From: Gnetum montanum
Lineage: Eukaryota; Streptophyta; Gnetopsida; Gnetales; Gnetaceae
DNA: 64,000 nt
Assembly (NCBI GenBank): GCA_015680685.1
Contig: MNCI01038085.1
Span: forward strand, 914,145 to 978,144
Direction: 5' to 3'
Below, piece after piece: positions 45,892 to 56,899 of the stretch (the stretch's first letter is position 1; each line of letters begins with the position of its first letter). Both the position numbers and the translations under genes were made by a program. The notes under the pieces were generated by a model. The model was not told where the DNA came from and made no database searches. It worked only from the letters and a program-made list of their open reading frames with translations.

Positions 45892-46757
45892 TGATGAGTC
45901 ATGTTTTTTAGGGCTTTGATATTGGAGCCATGATATCGAGTATCCAATATCAAGGCACAACCTCTGATATTGAGGATCTACTATTTCCTCTTTTGTACAT
46001 GCCTATAAATACCAAACTTGGATGCAGAATTGAGGGGATAGAAGATAGAGTTAGGTTCATAGATTTTTCATTTCTAGCTTTGTTAGTTTCTAATGCATGC
46101 CCACAGTATGATGTTAAATGATTGTATGATATCCTTATTCAAGTATAACATACTTGGACATGTTACATGTTGGGAAATAAAAATTGAGATTACTTCCATC
46201 ATTATAGCATCCGCTTAGCTTTATTACTACTTTTAATTACTTAAATGTTTACTATTTTCCTTAATTAATGTTTTCATCCATTACTATTTACTATTTCTAT
46301 CATTAAGTAGAATGATTATGAATAATTGCAAGCACTTAAATGTAATTACTTCGCAACCTAGCAATGTATAATTTGGTACCTCCAATGGCATACGCTTGGT
46401 AATCCTAGTAGTAGTTACATGAAGTCCAAGGCATATGTGGATGCTTAGGGATAGATACCCATCACACATAGGCTAGTTTAGTGTTTACTTTTCATTGCTA
46501 GTTAGATTAAAAGAATTAATTTCTTTATAATCATTAGGAGTAGCTTAGGGCCAAGCAACATCAAGGATCATATGCCTCACTCTAAACTAAACCATACATG
46601 ACAAAGCTACCACTAGTCCATGTGGGAAGATAGCAAAATATGATCAAGGCATAATAATTTAGATGCATAACTCATCCCATCCATGGAATTTGACTGGATC
46701 AAGCATGAATGCTTGTGATTCATATGGTTAAGCATAGGGGTACACTGCTACTTATCA
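45892..46757 (+). repeat. El-5 3' LTR, also 5' LTR of the next unit
   Basis: 866 bp, TGATGAGTC...CTTATCA. TATAAATA at 46004-46011, preceded by gatatt/gatatc motifs. It is preceded by a polypurine tract and followed by the primer site ttgtcaccattgtcaaggat at 46758-46777, so it serves as both ends of neighbouring units. Confidence 0.88.
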
Positions 46758-49589
46758 TTGTCACCATTGTCAAGGATGGTGCTAGTTATCTAGTTGTTAA
46801 TGCATTAATGATATATCTTTTAGAAAATATTAAATCATACACATCATTAAGTAAGAATAATATCTCTTTCATAAGGAAGAAATAATGCATTTTATGGAAA
46901 GAACATTCATTGGAGAACTACCAAGATATATGTTGAAGGAAATTGGAGTGATCGACCTTATGCAAGGATTTCATATGTTCATGATCATCCTAATGACATT
47001 AAAGGACTACATTCACTTAAGGTAGATAATCCTAGAGGAGATGAAGTAATTCCTAGACTAGTGAAGGCCTTAAGGCCTAGGACCTCCTCAAAACCTAGAA
47101 AAGATAAATCAATAAAACCTAGGGAACACCATAGAAGCCATGGCAACCCTCCAATTCCCTCATCTTTCTCTTCCTCTTCAATGTCTAGTTCTAATGAAGA
47201 TGAACATACGTATAGAGATAAAGCTCCACTATGGGATTGAAATAAACATAGGAATTAAAACCATGGGAAAACTCAAGGACATCAAAATTAACATAGGAAA
47301 AATCATCATAATCAAATGAATAGAAATAGAAATTTTCATCATGACATGTCTAATGATGATGAATCCTTTTTGGTCACTAAGAGTCTAATGCAAATCATAG
47401 AGGTAGTTAAGATAATCCATAGGCATCAGAGGGGAAGTCCTAATAAGGCTTGATCTGATGATGAACCCTTTTTGATCACTAAGAGTTTAATGCAAATAAT
47501 AGAGGTAGTTAAGATAACCCATAGGCATCACAGGGGAAGTCCTAATGAGGCTTGATATGAAGAAGATCTCTAAATTTGCAAGAGGTGATGAATTTGATCC
47601 ACAACATTATTTACTAGCATTCCATGATGTATGTGCCTTATAAAATATTGAAAGTGGGTGACAAAAGCTTAGGCTCTTCCATAGGACAATAGTCAATAGA
47701 GCCGAAGTGTGGTATAGATCATTGAAATCAAATTTAATCTGATTGTGGTCCACCATGCTACAACTCTTCAATCAGAAATACCAAACCTATGCAAGGGTAT
47801 CCAACCTAAGGAAATAGATCTAAGGAAGGAGACAAGAACAACATAAACTCTTGGATATTACCCTAGATAGATATTATTCCCTACTAAATAGATTCCTAGG
47901 TTATGGTTTCTTTGAGGAAGAGAATCTTTTCCACATCATAGATGGGATTTCTAATGAAATGAGGGAGATCCTTATGATATATGCTCAAGGTCAATTATAT
48001 GGGCTATGAACCCATTTGAACAAAGAGCTAATCAAGCATGTGAAAAAAGAAGGAGAGCTATGAATATGGGAGAATGTTGAGAAATATCATTGGTAGCTCT
48101 TAATAAGGTGATTCCACAAAAAACCTTCTCAATACAAAAGCCTATTGATGAACTCGAAGCAAAGTTTGATAGGGTATTGAAGTGGATAAATGAGAAAGTT
48201 ACAACTTTCATAATAATCATAGAAGAAAAAGTAATGCAAAACGAATCAAGAGATCATAGTAAATAGAGGAAGAAGAACCAAGAAATAGCTAGGAACAGAT
48301 ATTAGCAAATAAGAAAACTGGCTAAAGAAAATGACGCTATAGACTCAACCACACATGAAGATGATAGATGTGACATCCACATCTATGATCACCCGAAGGG
48401 CTACTATCCAGTCATGTTCCATCTAAATGAGTATTGGGCTTTTGAATTAAATACCAAGTTCATATAGAAGCACATTCCTAGGAAATTACCTTTTTCACAA
48501 GGTAATTATAAATAGTCCTACACCTAATTGTACTATCCTAGGGGGACTTCCTACTTGCCTCAACACTATCATCAACTAGAGTGGAAAAATCCATAGTTGT
48601 GGGGGAGGTCATCGTCAAACCAGCCTTACCCTTACTATAGTTGAACCCATATGGTTATTATGTTGAATAACCTATTTTCCCAACTAGTTCTATAGCCTCT
48701 ACTTCAAATCAGTACTACCACTCTCCTGAGTATCATTAACTAGTGACATCTCTTGAAGGATCACCACCTCACACCTCTTACCCTCCATCCTATCCTTGAT
48801 ATTCTCATGCTCCATTCCATCACATGTCACCACTAGCAACATAGGAAGGCTTCGCACCACAACATCAACAAAAGAATGCCACTTGTGTTTTGAATGTGCA
48901 TAGACATGCTAATGCTAGGAGCTTTCCACCACAATCTTAGAAACATGCTTTCTTTAGGATGGCTTTCATGCATACGCATAACACTCATGGATCTACCACA
49001 TTATCCATCCTAGCACAATGCCAATCTAGTACAACACCTTCCCTTTCACAACCAATGTTCTCTAATCCTATGCAAGGGCCATCATCCATCATTACTCCAA
49101 CAGCTAACAAAAGTAATGAATCTATCATTGTGGAGAAACAAATGATTCCAAGCATGCCTAATCATGATCAAGGACACAATCATGGGTCAAACATCTACAA
49201 CATTAATAAAACTCATATTCTAACGCATGATACATTTAACAACCAGGTGTCTGAACAATAACCTATCTACACCATGGCCACTAAACTAACAGACACCTAG
49301 TGGCTTGAAAATGAAAAGTTAACACTATTTTGCAAATGCATGGAGCCTATATATTCACTTATTAACTCTTATCATAGTCATATGGTTAGTCAAGGGGAAT
49401 ATACCTCATCTTAACTTTTAGAATTAATAGGTGCTTTTCATCTTTTTGTTTTATAATTTTTTATCATTTTCTTATTTCTTAATAAAAAATTTCCTATCCT
49501 TTTCAAATTTTCCACATTTTTTTTACATTACCTTTGCTAGTAATCATGTTTGTGAATAAAATGATCATGTTACCCATTGAGGTGGTATG
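46758..49589 (+). pseudogene. Second El-5-type unit: primer site and gag
   Basis: Starts with a decayed primer site and is collinear with El-5 38372-41185. Gag N-terminal motif 'NWSDRPYARISYVHDHPNDI' is near 46945, followed by the Ser-rich region, then capsid motifs 'MLQLFNQKYQTYARVSNL' near 47755 and 'GISNEMREILMIYAQGQLYG' near 47950. The C-terminal tail is open at 48959-49261. An approximately 100-bp tandem duplication lies at about 47356-47560. It ends at an inversion point near 49590. Confidence 0.8.
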
Positions 49590-50306
49590 TGCATATCTTA
49601 AAATAAGTCCTCTCTTCCAGAGTCAACTCATTGTATGTTTTATTATCTTTATTATATGCCTACTTCAGCCACAAATATTTGGTTTCTACATTGGACATTG
49701 TGGATAGATATGCTAACTTGGCCCCACATTTGGTAGGTTCAGAGCCTTTACAATTACCTTGACCCACCTCAATGTCCTTACACTAGAGCCTATGGTTCTA
49801 CAACATTTCCTTGGACTGACTGCCTTGTAGTAGGAGCCTCTTGATGAATGCTAAATAACTAGGCCTACTGTTCTTCATGTTTAGCTAGCAAGCCTTGTTC
49901 TCCTAGTTGGCCTCTACCACTCTAATGTATTTATTTACACCTTGTGAAGGTTCTTCTTGTCCTCCTCTTTTTGGGGCCATCTATAATCAATTAAGGGTTT
50001 GATGTTACTAATGTGTTGTCATTTATTCTTAACAAGTTTATACCTTACTCATGACCTTAGTTCTATTAAGTTCTTTAGCTCATATGATTTTATAGTTAGA
50101 AAACTTTCCAAGAAAAAAAGGCCCAAAATGTGTTAACTTCTTTTATGACCTTTCACAATTGGCCTCTTTTCCCTTATGTATGACTTATAATGATGGTTGT
50201 GATCACTTGGGTAAGAAAATTAAAGGATCTAGCATTCATACAATTGATTGTTCATAAGAACACTTAATATTTTTAACATTATTACCCATATAATACCTTC
50301 CGAGTG
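49590..50306 (-). pseudogene. Inverted El-5-type ORF2 5' part and upstream spacer, left of El-6
   Basis: The minus strand matches El-5 from about 43585 back to about 42670. The ORF2 start codon is at 49980-49978 with 'gatggccccaaaaagaggag' following, and 'gagagaggacttattttaag'-type sequence lies at the left edge. It continues after El-6 at 59891. The reading frame has stops. Confidence 0.8.
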
Positions 50307-51230
50307 TGATGAGAGCAATTACTCTAGTGTTACCCTAGTAGTTATTCTAATTATTAGAGTGGTTACTCTAGTAGTTACTCTAGTTGTTATTCTAATTATT
50401 AGAGTGGTTACTCTAGAGGTTACTTTAGCAATTATTCTAATTTTTAGAGTGGTTACTGTAATTATTAGAGTAGTTTCTCCCAAGCCTATAAATATAGTGC
50501 ACAAGTGCACAATTGGAATGGAAGTATTTTAATAGTCAAGTAACAAAACTCTTGTAGTTTGTTTGAAAGTTAGAGTATTTTCCAAGTGCCCTCAATAGGA
50601 GGCCTAAGTATGGACGGATCTTTATTCGAGCATTGTGTACTTGAGCACACCTTGTGTATGGAAATAAAGAAGAGCTCTTCGATTCATCCATGTAGTAATT
50701 GAGATTTTTTTTCTTATGAATTTCTTTTTTTTATTTTATTTTATGGACTTTACATTTCTATTATTAGCATAGCAATTGATTTTGATCAATTAAGCAAATC
50801 ATTAAATTACACAAGCACAACCACTTTGAGCATGCATGTAATGCTTGGTAACCCAATAACGATTAGTGTTTGGTAATCCTAGTAGTGTTGCACTAGTTCA
50901 GGATGTGTATGGAAAATGGGAATGGATGTTGGTGATATGATTAGTTAGAACTTAGTTAATGAGTAGTTAAGTTAAATTTGTCACTTAGTTACCTCTCTCC
51001 TTCCCTACTAGCATAAGACATAAAAACATAAAAGCTAAAAAAATCATATGCCTCAAGCTTACTTAACCATACAATCGTGACATACAGGTAAGCTTGGGAA
51101 GAAAACAATCAACCAACCCATCGTTATTCTACAAGGGCACATAAGCACTTAGTCCTTGTAATTCAACTAGATCATGCATGAAATGCTCATATTCGTACGG
51201 TTGAGCATAGGGGTACCTTGCCACTCATCA
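50307..51230 (+). repeat. El-6 5' LTR
   Basis: 924 bp, TGATGAGAGCAATTACTC ... CCACTCATCA. An AGAGTGGTTACTCT-type array occupies 50318-50476 and TATAAATA is at 50487-50494. It matches 58907-59890. Confidence 0.92.
50318..50476 (+). repeat. Tandem array in El-6 U3 (5' LTR)
   Basis: Irregular repeats of roughly 15-30 bp built from 'attattagagtggttactct' and 'agtagttactctagttgtta'. The core AGAGTggttACTCT is a short palindrome. It reads through as Val/Ile-rich frames on one strand and Thr/Ile-rich on the other, which are by-products and not genes. Confidence 0.9.
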
Positions 51231-51250
51231 TTGACACCATTGCCAAGGAC
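51231..51250 (+). promoter_or_regulatory. Primer-binding site of El-6
   Basis: TTGACACCATTGCCAAGGAC follows the LTR; decayed tRNA-Asp-type site. Confidence 0.78.
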
Positions 51251-51377
51251 TTAGTTTTTTGTGTGCTAATTAGAACTTAGGAAATCATTCACATCATTGG
51301 AACAAACCCTTAGGGTTGATTGAGAAAAATAATAAACAAGAATACATTGCACATTTAATAGACAAGTATATCTGCTT

Positions 51378-53290
51378 CTTCATATGAAAGCACCTTACCA
51401 CCTAGGTTTGAAACAGGAAATAATTGGTGGCATAATACACATGACATTGATCTACTAATCCCTTAACAAGTTCGAGTGGTATATATTCATCCTGATCAAT
51501 ATATACCAGACTTTACCTTTATCCTCTATGAAGATGAACAATTGTGTTGGTGAGACTTAGAGGGTAACATAGTGTTACCTCCTGATCATTTAGTTTCGAG
51601 CATGCTTCTTCATGCTCTCACATGAATTGGCATGCTGCACTTACACACAAAATATGTTGTGCAAGATCATGACTTGAGAGAATACCATCCCATAGAGGCA
51701 CAACGTCAAAGGGACTTGCAAAAAGAGAGATATCATAAGCCTTTGAAGGGTAAGTCGTCCCAGGATACCCCACATCTCTTAAGTGAAAATGAGGATGGTG
51801 AACCTACCTTAGGCATTTTACTACACAATGATGTTCCTCCCCTTGACTTTGGCCAAGGGCTTGTTTATCAGAACCTTCATTTCCGTATTCATAACCTAGG
51901 CCTTGATACCCATGGGCACAAAGGGTCCAAAAAAGGAACACGAACTCATGATAAAGGTGGACATTCTAATCACAATAATGATTGGGGCCAAGACCACAGA
52001 AGAGAAGGTAGCAGACACCGTCATGGTGATAATTCTCCTTTTTCTTCACCTTCATCATCTCCTTCATCCTCTCCTTCAGTATTCAGATGCATTCATAAGG
52101 AAAATAACCATGCGGATAAAGGTAGGCAAAGTGGAAGTCATAGACAAAACAGCTAGGAAAGGGGAAGAGGGCACTCTAGAGAGTCATGACATAGAAGAAG
52201 GGAGAGTAGGGAACAACATAGACATCATAGACACCATGGATGAGATGGTCACAATGAAATCCTACTCACTATTTGAAGTATGTTAGAGATAACTAAGGTT
52301 GTTAGAATTCCAACAAGGCACTAGAAAGATAGTAGGATCAAGAGATTAGATATGAAAAATATCCTATGATTCAAAGGGGGATACAATGCTGATTCTCAAA
52401 ATCACTTACAAGCATTCCATAATGCCTGTGCCTTAAAAAACATAGAAAATGAATGGAAAAAACTTAAGTTGTTCCCATGAACACTAGTTAAAGAAGCGGA
52501 AAGCTGGTACTAGTCCTTAGAACTAGAATCCATTCATAGGTGGAGTACCATGGTAGAGTTGTTCAATGATAAGTACCAAATGTACTCTTGAGTGTCCAAC
52601 CTTTGAAAGCAAATCCAAGGCTAGAAACAAGGAGGACATGAACCTTTGCATGCTACCATGGGCTAATACTATGCACGATTACATCATTATCTTGGCCATG
52701 GTTATTCAAAAAGGGATCAACTGCACCATCTTGTAGATGGGCTTAGGCATGAAATGAGAAGAACCCTTGGGACTTATACCTAAGGAAGACTATCTAAGCT
52801 TAGGTCCCATCAAATTCAAAGACTATTGGAGCATGTTGCTAAGGAAGAAGGTGATCTATGAAAGAGAGAAAGTGCAAAAGACTATAACTGAGATCCTTCC
52901 CTTAGAAAGAGGGGATTAAGATTTTTTGAGGATGAAGAAGAGTCACTACTCAAAGAGATGGTGAATATGAATACTTTACCTATCCAAAACTTGACATCAG
53001 AAGTATCCACAAAAGTAGATCAAATGTGGGACTCCCTAGAAAATAGATTTTAATCTATTCTTAAAATAGTAGAGGAGTCTAGATAGCAAGGTAGTGATTG
53101 TGAAAAATGATAAAAGAGAGAAGCTGAACATGCACATAACAAGGGTAAGGAAAAAGTTGTCATCATTGAAGAGGTTGTGGAATCGGAAACAAACAATGAT
53201 AGTGGATGTGAGATATGTTAATATGATAATCTTAAGGGATGCTGCCTTGTAATATCACATCTGCAAGAGTCTAGAGTATATGCACTCAAT
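51378..53290 (+). pseudogene. El-6 gag
   Basis: The start codon appears lost (ATA at about 51378 before 'SASSYES'-like sequence). The open frame 51632-52156 covers the N-terminal Ser/His-rich part ('VQDHDLREYHPIEAQRQRDL' and a Ser-Pro run). The capsid part from about 52340 has 'KLFP', 'VKEAESWY', 'DKYQMYS' and 'GLRHEMRRTLGTYT', with stops. The Cys/His box at about 53200 reads DSGCEIC, stop, YDNLKGC. Same organisation as El-2 gag. Confidence 0.85.
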
Positions 53291-54010
53291 CCACAATTGA
53301 GAAAATGGTAAGCACCCTGAAGGTTACCTTACCCCCAAGTGAACCTAATACAGTTTCACCAACCCTTAATGTATTATCCATGTGGAACTCCACCACAACC
53401 AATTGAGCAATATCAACAGTGGAAACACACACAATCATGGGAAATGCCACCACCAAGGTAGTAGTATCCTTACCAACAACGTAACCTGTATGGATATTAC
53501 GTATAGTAGCCAATATCTCCACATGACTCTACTAGCCACATCAATCCTCAACCTCACTACCAAGCCTACGAGTATTATGGGACTCCCTCTTCTAAGGGTG
53601 ATATTTCATAAGCATATCATCCTTCTCATTCAGCCACATCTCTTACACCAATACCTCCACTACCACATCCTCCAGCTATGCAAGGTGAAATCCCTACCCA
53701 ACCGCAACAACATAATGCCACAAGGGCTGTTAACTCTCAACCTACTATTGGTTCCAACACCCTATGTCACTATATGTGATGCGCCTAGAAATACATTCAG
53801 AAAGATTGAGAAGAAGAAAGTTTCGTGCATCACATATAGTGACATAGGGTGTAATTGCATGCAGAGGTCATGGTTTGTGCAAAGTTTAACATTGCCTATA
53901 TGCAACCAATGTGCACAAGTGATCAACATACAAAGATGCCTATATGCAGCAACCACACAATAGGAAGGCAACCAGTGACTGACAGCTGATCAAGAAAGAA
54001 ATTCACTCAT
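53291..54010 (+). pseudogene. El-6 gag-pol linker with deleted protease
   Basis: The linker runs to about 53755. The protease active-site region present in El-2 and El-3 is missing. At the join a perfect 26-bp inverted repeat (53757-53782 and 53827-53852) surrounds the 'RKIEKKKV' remnant of the protease C-terminal flank, which in El-3 reads 'FGKIEKKKVPCIA'. The frame continues to about 53963. The deletion probably arose with a fold-back template switch (inference). Confidence 0.8.
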
Positions 54011-54014
54011 ATGC

Positions 54015-54930
54015 ATGGAACCAATTAAGGGTTTGAATTACACTTACATCAATATCATATACACATTAGAGCAAGTCCACTGCCAACTTCTAAGTCTTAA
54101 CCTTGAAAATATCAACTGGGAAAAGTTGAAAATCCTTGAGAAATTTAAGCAGGATCCCCTCAAGATGAAACCATTACCCACCAATATGGAATACATGTTC
54201 CTTAAAAATGGAAAATTGGTAATTATCAATGCTAAGCTTGCTCTTCAATAGAAAGAAGAACTACTAAAGGTAATAAATAAATGGTTAGAAGCCTTCACTT
54301 GGTCATATCCCAAATTAGCTAGAATAGATCCTAGGATATGCCATCATAGAAACTACACTGACCCCTCCATGAACCTTTGAAGAGAACCATAGAAGCATTT
54401 GAATCCAAAGCTAAAGCAAGTAGTCAAGGAAGAAATCGAATAGCTTCTCAAGGCTGGGTTCATATACCCCATTACTGATAGCGAATGGGTTAGCCCCATA
54501 GTTATTGTGCCTAAAATGGAGGCAAATGAAGGGTGTCAATAGATTTTAGGCTACTGAACATGGCAATATTCAAAGATCACTTTCTATGGCCATTTGTTGA
54601 CCAAGTCTTAGACAACATCACAGGGCATCGCTACTATAGTTTTCTGGATGAATATAGCAGATATAATCAAATACAAATAGCCCTAGAATACCAAGCCAAG
54701 ACTATGTTCACTAATCCTTGGGGAACTTTTACATACAAAAGGATATCATTTGGCTTGTGCAATGCTCCTGCAACATTTCAATGACTATTTTTAAGCATCT
54801 TCCAATAGTAGATAGGAAATGGTGTAGAAGTCTTTATGGATAATTTCTCCACCTATGGAGAAAACTTTGATCAAGCCTTGGACCAGTTAGAGTAAGTGTT
54901 AAAAAGATGTGTAGAAACCAATTTGATGCT
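54015..54930 (+). pseudogene. El-6 reverse transcriptase
   Basis: Frame 54015-54251 is the N-terminal flank ending 'NGKLVIINAKLALQ'. 'WLEAFTWSYPKLARIDPRIC' follows after a stop. The core is open at 54533-54784 with 'SIDFRLLNMAIFKDHF', 'YSFLDEYSRYNQIQIA' and 'TYKRISFGLCNAPATFQ'. The active-site box near 54835 reads VFMDNFSTYG, with the first Asp kept and the second changed to Asn. Confidence 0.92.
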
Positions 54931-55735
54931 CAATAGGTAGAAAAGCCATTTGATGGTCCAAGAGGGCATAGTACTAGCACACAAAATCTCACACATAGGG
55001 ATAGATGTAAACCCTAAGAAAATCAAAGTTATCCAAGGAATTAACCATCAACCAGAAACTGTTAAAGATATTTGGTAATTCCTTGGACATACTGGCTACT
55101 AGAGGAGATTTATTGAGAACTTTTCAAAGGTTTCCAAACCATTTGTGGAAGTAACGAAAAAAGATGTACCTTTTGAGTGCACTAGGGAATGTGAATTAGC
55201 TTTTCAAACTCTGAAAAAGAAGCTAGTAGAAACACCCATTCTACAAGCTTCTAACTGGTCTAAACCATTCCATATCATGACTAATGTGTCCAACTATGCC
55301 TTAGGAGCCATACTTACATAGTTAAATGACCAGAAGAATCCTTATTACATCCATTGTATAAGTAGAAGTATCATTGATGCACAACTTAACTACACAACCA
55401 TAGAGAAAGAATTAATGGTTGTAGTGTTTGCACTAGAAAAGTTTAGACACTATGTATTGGGATGTAAATTATATATACGTATAGATCATAGTGCAATAAA
55501 GTTCCTTATGAATAAGCCAAAGGTAAGCCCTGGTATCATACGATGGATTGTAATCTTACAAGAGTTCGATCTTATGATGATTGATCGTAAAGGCACCAAG
55601 AATGTAGTTGTTGATCATTTATCTTGGTTTCGATGGGACAACAAAGAGGATGAGTATCCAATTTCTGATTATTTTCCTAATGAATTCCTCTTTGTTGGTG
55701 TAGTGAATAATCAATCATCAATGGAGACAAACTAG
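54930..55735 (+). pseudogene. El-6 RT connection and RNase H
   Basis: Connection motifs are FLGHTGY-like and 'RFIENFSKVSKPFVEVTKKD' near 55100. RNase H follows: 'FHIMTNVSNYALGAIL' (first acidic Asp of the usual TDAS now Asn), then the open frame 55415-55735 with 'VFALEKFRHYVLGCKLYIRI' and 'IDHSAIKFLMNKPKVSPGII', and 'KNVVVDHLSWF' at the end of the domain. Usual Gypsy order. Confidence 0.9.
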
Positions 55736-55829
55736 TATAGTAGCATTCTTACCTATCTCCTTAACCAAAAAATACCACAAGAGTTAAACCTTAAAAAGAA
55801 ACCATAGTTTCTTCACCAAGCCAAGTACT

Positions 55830-56620
55830 TTATGGAGATCAATGGGAAACTCTACAAAGTGTGTCCTAATGACTTGGTTCAATGGAGTGTTCCTGATATA
55901 CATCAACTAAGATTTCTCCAAGACACTCATGAGTGTCCTTGTGGGGGTCATTACACTGTGAGACAAATGGCTATCAAGATCTTGCTTATAGGATATTATT
56001 GGCCTACATTGTTTTGGGATGCCCATAAATTCATCCAATCTTTTGAGCATTGTCAATGTGATGGGGGAATGACTGCTAAAATGGAAGATCCACAACAATG
56101 GATCCAACCGTTAGAACCCTTTGACATTTGGCGAATTGATTTTATGGGGCCAATTACACAAATGTCCAATGGAAAATCCTATACATTATTTTTGCTAATT
56201 ACCTAACTAAATGGGTAGAAGAAGCCGCTGTTAAGGATTGTACATCATCTACAACTACAAGATTTATTCACAACAAATTCTAAATAGGTTTGGTGTGCCT
56301 CATGCACTTATTTCAGAAAATGGTACCCACTTCATAGGTGTAACTTTTCAAAAATTAATGCAACACTTAGGGGTTGAGCATAAATTGACTACACCATACC
56401 ACCCCCAAGTGAATGGTTAAGCAGAAGTTACCAATAGGGAGATTACAAAGATATTAACAAGAACCATTAGAAAGTTTAGGTAAGATTGGAGAACTAAACT
56501 GAATGATGCTCTTTGGGCATACTGCTCCACATGGAAACTCCCTACAAGCTACTCTTCCTATGAGTTAGTGTATAGTAAATTACCAATGCTTCCCATTCGA
56601 ACTAAGCTTCATACACTATC
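55830..56620 (+). pseudogene. El-6 integrase
   Basis: Frame 55832-56206 holds the zinc-domain region ('CGGHYTVRQMAIKILLIGYY', 'FEHCQCDGGMTAKMEDPQQW') and the first catalytic Asp in 'FDIWRIDFMGPITQMSNGKS'. Frame 56238-56420 has 'VPHALISENGTHFIGVTFQK', in which the second catalytic Asp is Glu. A stop interrupts NG.AEVTNREI near 56420, where the Glu is kept. The C-terminal part decays by 56900. Confidence 0.92.
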
Positions 56621-56899
56621 AATGGCATGTGACCTAAACCTTGACCTTGATTTAGCACAGAAACAATAGTTAGTAACCCTTAACTTGCTAGATGAAAACC
56701 AACTAGCTATCATGTCATCTAACAAGTTGTACAAGGCATTCAATAAACAACATCATGACCTAAGGATTAGGAAAGTAAAATATCAACCAATAGATAAGGT
56801 TCTCTACTAGAATCCCACACATGTGCCACAACATACTAAATTTCAAACACTATGGGAAGGACCTTATATTATTTATGCAACTTTTCTTTAGGGTCCATG

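Larger units (their letters stand above)
37512..46757 (+). mobile_element. El-5: gag+ORF2 LTR element without pol
   Basis: Plus strand, about 9.25 kb. It has a 5' LTR (37512-38371, first about 20 bases missing at the El-4 insertion), primer site, gag (about 38490-40998), noncoding spacer (about 41000-42951), ORF2 (42952-45702), polypurine tract and 3' LTR (45892-46757). I found no protease, RT, RNase H or integrase motif in any frame. The primer site, polypurine tract and LTR ends match those of the gag-pol elements, which suggests mobilisation in trans. Sequence right of the 3' LTR is another primer site and gag, so the LTR is shared by two units. Confidence 0.82.

Noticed and set aside
50248-50532. 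Val/Ile-rich open frame (and Thr/Ile-rich frame on the other strand) in El-6 LTRs, also at 58896-59175
   Set aside because: It is a direct product of the short tandem repeats in U3; the frame has no independent support and lies in the promoter part of the LTR.
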